Positions 6,283 to 10,155 of a DNA stretch of 10,155 bases are shown piece after piece. The stretch comes from Rhodoferax sp. (lineage in GTDB: Bacteria > Pseudomonadota > Gammaproteobacteria > Burkholderiales > Burkholderiaceae_C): NCBI GenBank assembly GCA_028292305.1, contig JAQGMQ010000214.1:1-10155 (forward strand), in the 5' to 3' direction. A model generated the notes under the pieces. It was not told where the DNA came from. It saw only the letters and a list, made by a program, of their open reading frames with translations, and did not search any database. How positions within the stretch are numbered: the first letter of the stretch is position 1; every line of letters begins with the position of its first letter. Position numbers and translations under genes: made by a program.

Positions 6283-7230
6283 ATGGCGGGCAACGCCGCC
6301 GACCTCGGCGCCTGGGTGGGCCGTCGCCAGGTGATGACCGAGGTCATCAGCCCGGTGCAGGCGCGCCAGATGGCCGCCACGCTGAACGACGCGGCCCGCC
6401 TCGAGCGGCCCGAAGCGGCGGCGCTGCCCGCCGGTTGGCACTGGCTGTATTTCAACCCGCTGGAAGTGCAATCGCGCCTGGGCGAGGACGGCCACCCGGC
6501 GCGCGGCGACTTCCTGCCGCCCGTGGCACTCCCCCGCCGCATGTGGGCCGGCAGCCGGCTCGCCTGGCAACGTGCGTTCACGGTGGGCACGGCCGTGCGC
6601 AAGACCTCGGAGATCCTGAAGGTCACGCAGAAGTCCGGCCGCAGTGGCGAGATGGTGTTCGTCACCCTGGCCCACGACTATGCCGACGAGGGCGGCCCGC
6701 TGCTGCGCGAAGAACACGACATCGTCTACCGTGGCTGGCCCTCGGCCGAAGAAAAAGCCGGGCTGGCCGCACTCGGTGCGCGCGCCCGGGCCGGCGAACA
6801 TGCCTTCGAGCGCCGCGCGCAGCAGCCGGAAGCCGCCAGCGCCGACGCGGTGACGCTGTTCCGCTACTCGGCCGCCAGCTTCAACGGCCACCGCATCCAC
6901 TACGACGCCGACTACTGCCGCGACGTCGAGGGCTATCCGGGCCTGGTGGTGCACGGGCCGCTGATCGCCACGCTGCTGCTCGGCCATGTCGAGCAGCGGG
7001 TGGCGCCGGGGCGCTTCATCCGCAGCTTTGAATTTCGCGCCGTGCGGCCGACCTTCCACCTGACGGGCTTCCACCTGCATGCCGAGGCCGAGGCCGAGGC
7101 CGATGCCGATGCCGATGCCAGCAGCGAGCAGCTGGCGCTGTGGTCCACCAACAATGTGGGCGAGGTCGGCATCGATGGCCGGGTGACGCTCTCCAACGCG
7201 ACCGACCACGCCAACCCCACCGGCCGTTGA
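6283..7230 (+). CDS. MaoC-type double-hotdog acyl-CoA hydratase (mesaconyl-C4-CoA hydratase-like)
   Basis: A 315-residue protein with two hotdog domains. The N-terminal FAS1-like dehydratase half (about 10-165) contains LPRRMWAGSR, a motif I associate with mesaconyl-C4-CoA or itaconyl-CoA hydratase relatives. The C-terminal half has the MaoC/hydratase-2 active-site segment FNGHRIHYD (200-208; Asn201, His203, His206) and HGPLIATLL from His224. The predicted reaction is hydration of an enoyl-CoA, fitting the acyl-CoA dehydrogenase one base upstream. The ATG at 6283 is chosen because it directly follows that gene's stop; the longer frame upstream is a shadow. Odd: a hexanucleotide repeat (7081-7116) encodes an AE/AD run in the C-terminal domain at about residues 267-278. 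The last residues of the frame (DHANPTGR) look unconserved. It is the last gene before the only large gap. A C4/C5 dicarboxylyl-CoA substrate is a reasonable guess, not shown. Confidence 0.88.
   Translation: MAGNAADLGAWVGRRQVMTEVISPVQARQMAATLNDAARLERPEAAALPAGWHWLYFNPLEVQSRLGEDGHPARGDFLPPVALPRRMWAGSRLAWQRAFTVGTAVRKTSEILKVTQKSGRSGEMVFVTLAHDYADEGGPLLREEHDIVYRGWPSAEEKAGLAALGARARAGEHAFERRAQQPEAASADAVTLFRYSAASFNGHRIHYDADYCRDVEGYPGLVVHGPLIATLLLGHVEQRVAPGRFIRSFEFRAVRPTFHLTGFHLHAEAEAEADADADASSEQLALWSTNNVGEVGIDGRVTLSNATDHANPTGR
7081..7116 (+). repeat. In-frame hexanucleotide tandem repeat (GCCGAG x3, GCCGAT x3)
   Basis: Six 6-bp units in a row encode (Ala-Glu)3(Ala-Asp)3 inside the MaoC-like gene. Each expansion or contraction step would add or remove two residues without breaking the frame. 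It sits in an acidic, probably surface-exposed loop between strands. Confidence 0.9.
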
Positions 7231-7265
7231 CACTGGCTCGTCACACGCGGCCGTGCCTTCCACCC

Positions 7266-7289
7266 TATTGTTCTATTGACAGAACAATA
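7266..7289 (+). promoter_or_regulatory. Candidate repressor operator: perfect 9-bp inverted repeat
   Basis: TATTGTTCT (7266-7274), a 6-base spacer ATTGAC, then AGAACAATA (7281-7289), the exact reverse complement of the first arm. It is AT-rich inside a GC-rich island, in the only large gap between genes, and its spacer plus the first base of the right arm form a TTGACA -35 box. Half-site size and spacing suit a dimeric regulator such as an IclR, GntR or TetR family member; the regulator gene is not in the window, so the family is a guess. No run of T follows, so it is not a terminator. Confidence 0.72.
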
Positions 7290-7304
7290 TGCGGGATGCA
7301 TGAT
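7276..7304 (+). promoter_or_regulatory. Candidate sigma-70 promoter of the isochorismatase/CE4 unit
   Basis: A consensus -35 hexamer TTGACA (7276-7281) is followed after 17 bases by CATGAT (7299-7304), which matches four of six bases of TATAAT. Transcription would begin near 7311, leaving a leader of about 120 bases before the ATG at 7434. The -35 lies inside the inverted repeat, so repressor binding would block the polymerase. The -10 is weak and the assignment depends mostly on the -35, the spacing and the operator overlap. Confidence 0.5.
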
Positions 7305-7433
7305 TAATCCAGCTTCGACCTCTACCCGCACGGCCACGCCCCGGCCCTGTGCACATGGCCCGCTGGTGCACGGTTGTGTGGCTCTGTGCATCGGTGTTGG
7401 TCGCATGTTCTTCACCTCTGAAAGACCGCCAGA

Positions 7434-8129
7434 ATGGAAACCTCCAGCAAGACCAGCCGCGAACTGTATGCGGCCATCAAGGCCAACCCCACCCGCAAAC
7501 GTTTCGGCTTCGGTCAGCGGCCCGCGCTGATCAACATCGATCTGCAGAAGGCGTACACCTGCGTCGGCGAATTCGCCACCGCCTATGAGACCGACCCGAA
7601 GCAACTCGACCACGTGAACGCACTGGCCGAAGAGTTCCGGGCGCGCAACTTCCCCGTGGTCTGGACCTACGTGGCCTACATGGATTCGGGCGAAGACTGC
7701 GGCGTGTGGGGCACCCGCACCGACACGCCCGATTCGCTGCAGAACATCAAGGTGGGCAGCCGCCGCTCGGAATTCGACGACCGGCTGAACATCGACCACA
7801 AGCGCGACATCATCGTCAACAAGCGCATGGCCTCGGCGTTCTTCGAGACCAACCTCGGCTCGATCTTCAACTTCCACGGCGTCGATTCGGTGGTGGTCAC
7901 CGGCGGCTCGACCTCGGGCTGCGTGCGGGCCACCGTGGTCGACAGCATCTCGCGCAGCTACCGCACCATCGTTCCCGAGGAATGCGTGGCCGACAAACAC
8001 GAGTCGCCGCACTTCGCCAATCTGTACGACATGGCCCTCAAATACGCCGACGTGCTGAGCGTCGAAGAGACCCTGGCCCAGCTGCGCAACGTGGCGCCCG
8101 TGGCCGGCCCGGCGGGAGTCCGGCGGTGA
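7434..8129 (+). CDS. Isochorismatase-family cysteine hydrolase (N-carbamoylsarcosine amidase-like)
   Basis: A 231-residue cytoplasmic cysteine amidohydrolase. The family triad is complete: Asp36 in ALINIDLQKAY, Lys130 in VNKRMASAFF, and the nucleophile Cys163 in VTGGSTSGCVRATVVDS, whose GGSTSGC segment carries the usual cis-peptide turn. The pattern TSGCVRxT resembles N-carbamoylsarcosine amidase and maleamate-type amidases more than isochorismate pyruvate hydrolase, so release of ammonia (and CO2 if a carbamoyl group) from an amide or ureide is the likely reaction. ATG 7434 has only a weak purine-rich ribosome site; the N-terminal 25 residues before the core are normal for this group. It is the first gene after the operator/promoter, and its stop overlaps the GTG of CE4-2 (GTGA), so the two are co-translated and probably act on the same route. 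The exact substrate is not known. Confidence 0.92.
   Translation: METSSKTSRELYAAIKANPTRKRFGFGQRPALINIDLQKAYTCVGEFATAYETDPKQLDHVNALAEEFRARNFPVVWTYVAYMDSGEDCGVWGTRTDTPDSLQNIKVGSRRSEFDDRLNIDHKRDIIVNKRMASAFFETNLGSIFNFHGVDSVVVTGGSTSGCVRATVVDSISRSYRTIVPEECVADKHESPHFANLYDMALKYADVLSVEETLAQLRNVAPVAGPAGVRR
8114..8118 (+). promoter_or_regulatory. Ribosome binding site fixing the GTG start of CE4-2
   Basis: GGGAG lies 7 bases before the GTG at 8126, inside the end of the isochorismatase-like gene. It selects a GTG start in a frame that is open far upstream. Confidence 0.75.
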
Positions 8130-9040
8130 AGCGCGACCCGGCCCTCTACGACTACCTGCCCTACAACAACCGGCCGAAAATCGAATGGCCGGGTGGCGCC
8201 CGCGTCGCCTTCTGGGTGGCGCCGAATATCGAGTTCTATGAGCTGAATCCGCCGAAGAATCCGGCCCGCTCGGCCTGGGCCCGGCCCGCGCCCGACGTGC
8301 TCAACTATTCCTACCGCGACTACGGCAACCGCGCCGGCTTCTGGCGCATGCTCGAGGCCATGAAACGCTGCAACGTACGCGGCAGCGTGTCGCTCAACGT
8401 GGCCATGTGTGAGCACCATCCGGAAGTGATCGCCGCCTGCGCCGACAACGGCTGGGAGTTCTATTCCCACGGCACCAACAACACCCGCTACCTGATGGGC
8501 ATGAGCGAAGCGCAGGAGCGCGAGGTGATCCAGGATTCGATCGACACCATCAGGAAGCACACCGGCCAGCGGCTCGACGGCTGGCTCGCGCCCGCGCTGA
8601 CCTACACCGACAACACGCTGAACCTGGTCGCCGAAATGGGCCTGACCTATGTCTGCGACCTGTTCCACGACGACCAGCCCGGCCCGGTCAAGGTGAAGCA
8701 GGGCCGGCTCACCAGCGTGCCCTATTCGCTGGAGATGAACGACACCATCGCCTACAACGTGAACCTGGTGCAGCCGCGCCGCTATGCCGACATCCTGAAG
8801 CGCCAGTTCGACCGGCTGTACGAGGAAGGCACGGACTCGGGCACCGTGATGTGCATCCCGCTGCACCCCTACCTGGTGGGCATGCCCTACCGCATGGCGG
8901 CCTTCGAGGAAGCGCTCTCCTACATCACCAGCCACGACAAGGTGTGGCTGGCCACGGGCCGCGAGATCGCCGCCCATTTCAACGAACATTATTTCGATGC
9001 GTTCGCCAAGGCGGCGCAGCCCGTAGGAGAGGCGCCATGA
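8126..9040 (+). CDS. PuuE-like polysaccharide deacetylase-family hydrolase, CE4-2
   Basis: A 304-residue NodB-fold protein without signal peptide. The GTG start is supported by GGGAG at 8114-8118, by the 4-bp GTGA overlap with the isochorismatase-like gene, and by homology of its N-terminus with CE4-4 (WPGGARVAFWVAPNIE against WPGGARVALWVAPNIE). Landmarks shared with the paralogues are Glu36 in the first strand (PNIEFYEL, replacing classical TFDD), YRDYGNRAGFWRMLEA, GWEFYSHG with His115, DGWLAPA, CDLFHDDQP, and the motif-5 block PLHPYLVGMPYR with His247. The motif set matches the PuuE-type branch, whose allantoinase works without a metal. Coupling to a cysteine amidohydrolase suggests successive C-N bond cleavages, with this enzyme opening a ring or removing an N-linked group. 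Its stop overlaps the ATG of CE4-3. Fold and family confident; substrate inferred only from context. Confidence 0.88.
   Translation: MKRDPALYDYLPYNNRPKIEWPGGARVAFWVAPNIEFYELNPPKNPARSAWARPAPDVLNYSYRDYGNRAGFWRMLEAMKRCNVRGSVSLNVAMCEHHPEVIAACADNGWEFYSHGTNNTRYLMGMSEAQEREVIQDSIDTIRKHTGQRLDGWLAPALTYTDNTLNLVAEMGLTYVCDLFHDDQPGPVKVKQGRLTSVPYSLEMNDTIAYNVNLVQPRRYADILKRQFDRLYEEGTDSGTVMCIPLHPYLVGMPYRMAAFEEALSYITSHDKVWLATGREIAAHFNEHYFDAFAKAAQPVGEAP
9025..9029 (+). promoter_or_regulatory. Ribosome binding site of CE4-3
   Basis: AGGAG lies 7 bases before the ATG at 9037, within the last codons of CE4-2. It is the strongest Shine-Dalgarno in the window and fixes the ATGA-overlap start. Confidence 0.8.
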
Positions 9041-9987
9041 GCAGCCCGCAAGACAAACCGGCGGGCGTGGGCGCCGAACACCTGGCCTATCCGCTGCGGC
9101 GCTACGGCATGGACCATGGCCACTACGACTGGTCGATGCTGCCGCGGCGCAAGCCCGTGGTGTGGCCCGGCGAGGCGCGGGTGGCGCTGTGGGTGGTGCC
9201 GGCGCTGGAGTGGTTTCCGCTGGACATGAAGAGCGTGCCCTTCAAGCCGCCCGGCGCGATGATGACGGCCTATCCCGACCTGCGCCACTACACGCTGCGC
9301 GACTACGGCAACCGGGTCGGCATCTTCCGCATCATGCAGGCACTGGAGCGGCACGGCATCCGCGCCTCGGTGGCGGTCAACGCGGCCGTGGCCGTGCGGT
9401 ACCCGGCGCTGGTCAAGGAATGCACGCAGCGCGGCTGGGAAGTCATCGCCAACGGACTTGACATGGACCACCTGCACCACGCCGGACTGGACCGCGCCAC
9501 CGAGCAGCAGCAGATCGACCAGACGCTGGAGATCCTGCGCCGCGCCTCGGGCCAGGCCGTGCGCGGCTGGTTGTCGCCGGCCAAATCCGAATCGGCGTCG
9601 ACGCTGGAACTGCTGGGCGCGGCCGGGCTCAACTACGTATGCGACTGGGTCAACGACGACATGCCCTATGCCCTGCACACCGGCGGCGGCGCGCTGCACG
9701 CCATGCCGCACCCGATCGACATCGACGACCACACCATCCTCGTGCAGAACCACCACAGCGAGGATGATTTCCGCGACCAGCTGTGCGACCAGTTCGACCT
9801 GCTGTACCGCGAGTCGGCCACCGAGGGCGGACGGGTGATGGCGATTTCACTGCACCCCTGGGTGATCGGCCAGCCCTACCGCATCGGCGCGCTCGAAGAA
9901 GCGCTGCAGCACATGGTGCGCCACAAGGGCGTGTGGGCAGCCACGGGCAGCGAGATTCTCGACGCCTGGAAAGCCGCGCAGGTCTAG
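9037..9987 (+). CDS. PuuE-like polysaccharide deacetylase-family protein lacking motif-2 histidine, CE4-3
   Basis: A 316-residue paralogue of CE4-2, starting at ATG 9037 with an ATGA overlap and an AGGAG site. It has a longer N-terminus of about 22 extra residues before VVWPGEARVALWVVPALEW, where Glu58 occupies the conserved first-strand position. YTLRDYGNRVGIFRIMQALE, RGWLSPAKSES, CDWVNDDMP and the motif-5 block SLHPWVIGQPYR (His273) are kept. Odd: motif 2, which reads HG in CE4-1 and CE4-2, is ANG here, with Asn139 replacing the histidine; histidines reappear a few residues later (DHLHHAG). This may mean altered chemistry, a different substrate, or a non-catalytic partner subunit of CE4-2. 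There is no signal peptide. Translational coupling argues for expression in balance with CE4-2. Family confident; activity uncertain. Confidence 0.86.
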   Translation: MSSPQDKPAGVGAEHLAYPLRRYGMDHGHYDWSMLPRRKPVVWPGEARVALWVVPALEWFPLDMKSVPFKPPGAMMTAYPDLRHYTLRDYGNRVGIFRIMQALERHGIRASVAVNAAVAVRYPALVKECTQRGWEVIANGLDMDHLHHAGLDRATEQQQIDQTLEILRRASGQAVRGWLSPAKSESASTLELLGAAGLNYVCDWVNDDMPYALHTGGGALHAMPHPIDIDDHTILVQNHHSEDDFRDQLCDQFDLLYRESATEGGRVMAISLHPWVIGQPYRIGALEEALQHMVRHKGVWAATGSEILDAWKAAQV

Positions 9988-10011
9988 GGCCGAAGCGGCG
10001 GCACACCACCG

Positions 10012-10033
10012 GTTGCAACGCGGCACGCGCAAC
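10012..10033 (+). promoter_or_regulatory. Possible hairpin over the translation start of CE4-4
   Basis: GTTG (10012-10015) can pair with CAAC (10030-10033), and CGCG (10019-10022) with CGCG (10026-10029) around a GCA loop, leaving a CAA bulge. The structure ends three bases before the ATG at 10037 and covers where a Shine-Dalgarno would be; none is visible. It could damp translation, or be chance in GC-rich sequence. Confidence 0.3.
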
Positions 10034-10036
10034 GCC

Positions 10037-10155
10037 ATGGACCCCACCCTCGACCGCATCGGCTACTCGGCCGCACCGGACCGGGCGCCGCTGCGCTGGC
10101 CCGGCGGCGCCCGGGTGGCGCTATGGGTGGCGCCGAACATCGAACACTACGAGTA
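10037..10155 (+). CDS. PuuE-like polysaccharide deacetylase-family protein, N-terminal fragment, CE4-4
   Basis: The reading frame starts at ATG 10037, 49 bases after CE4-3, and runs off the window after 39 full codons. The fragment reads into the same first strand as its paralogues: RWPGGARVALWVAPNIEHYEY, nearly identical to CE4-2 (VAFWVAPNIEFYEL) including the conserved Glu. CE4-4 therefore looks closer to CE4-2 than to CE4-3. No ribosome site is visible before the ATG; an in-frame TTG at 10013 is an alternative start, also without one. Catalytic motifs lie beyond the window, so whether it is complete and active cannot be judged. Homology over this short stretch is clear enough to call the family. 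Confidence 0.78.
   Translation, partial: MDPTLDRIGYSAAPDRAPLRWPGGARVALWVAPNIEHYE

Noticed and set aside
5043..6665. A 540-codon minus-strand open frame opposite the acyl-CoA dehydrogenase
   Set aside because: Antisense shadow of strongly biased codons in a gene with full-length family homology; no motif or ribosome site supports it.
7266..7289. Inverted repeat read as a terminator of the MaoC-like gene
   Set aside because: The stem is AT-rich, followed by no U tract, and overlaps a consensus -35, so an operator is the better reading.
7276..7530. An 84-codon frame starting in the operator region
   Set aside because: It begins within the inverted repeat, has no ribosome site, and overlaps the start of the isochorismatase-like gene out of frame.

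Overview
The window is a dense, high-G+C stretch of bacterial chromosome with every supported gene on the + strand. Codon third positions are overwhelmingly G or C, gaps are mostly under 80 bases and several genes are translationally coupled. The gene mix (NitT/TauT-type ABC importer, CoA-thioester oxidation enzymes, tandem PuuE/NodB-like 'polysaccharide deacetylases', isochorismatase-fold hydrolase) resembles accessory catabolic islands of Burkholderiales, especially Comamonadaceae or Alcaligenaceae. That placement is an inference from style and content; no rRNA or other marker is present.

Layout. Positions 2-694 hold the 3' part of a crotonase-fold enoyl-CoA hydratase/isomerase-like gene. 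Positions 775-3315 encode a complete ABC importer: periplasmic binding protein, permease and ATPase. An 11-bp tandem repeat runs through the ATPase stop codon. Positions 3395-7230 carry, closely packed, a PuuE-like NodB-fold hydrolase (called CE4-1 here), a divergent SDR, an acyl-CoA dehydrogenase and a two-hotdog MaoC-type hydratase. The only sizeable gap (7231-7433) contains a perfect 9-bp inverted repeat overlapping a TTGACA -35 box, so a second, regulated transcription unit probably starts there. That unit holds an isochorismatase-family hydrolase, then CE4-2 and CE4-3 coupled by 4-bp GTGA/ATGA overlaps, then the first 119 bases of a fourth homologue, CE4-4, cut by the window end.

Working model (inference). 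The set looks like an import-and-catabolism system for an organic nitrogen compound. The ABC system imports a small organic molecule. NodB-fold hydrolases of the PuuE type, a family that includes the metal-independent allantoinase and cyclic-imide-hydrolase-like enzymes, open or cleave a C-N bond. The isochorismatase-fold enzyme hydrolyses a resulting amide or carbamoyl group. The remaining carboxylate is then processed as a CoA ester by acyl-CoA dehydrogenase, MaoC-type hydratase, SDR and crotonase. No CoA ligase, CoA transferase or regulator lies in the window, and the substrate cannot be read from sequence.

Most unusual are the four PuuE-like paralogues in about 6.8 kb, one lacking the motif-2 histidine. 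Also notable are a crotonase and an SDR that each lack the textbook catalytic residues of their families.
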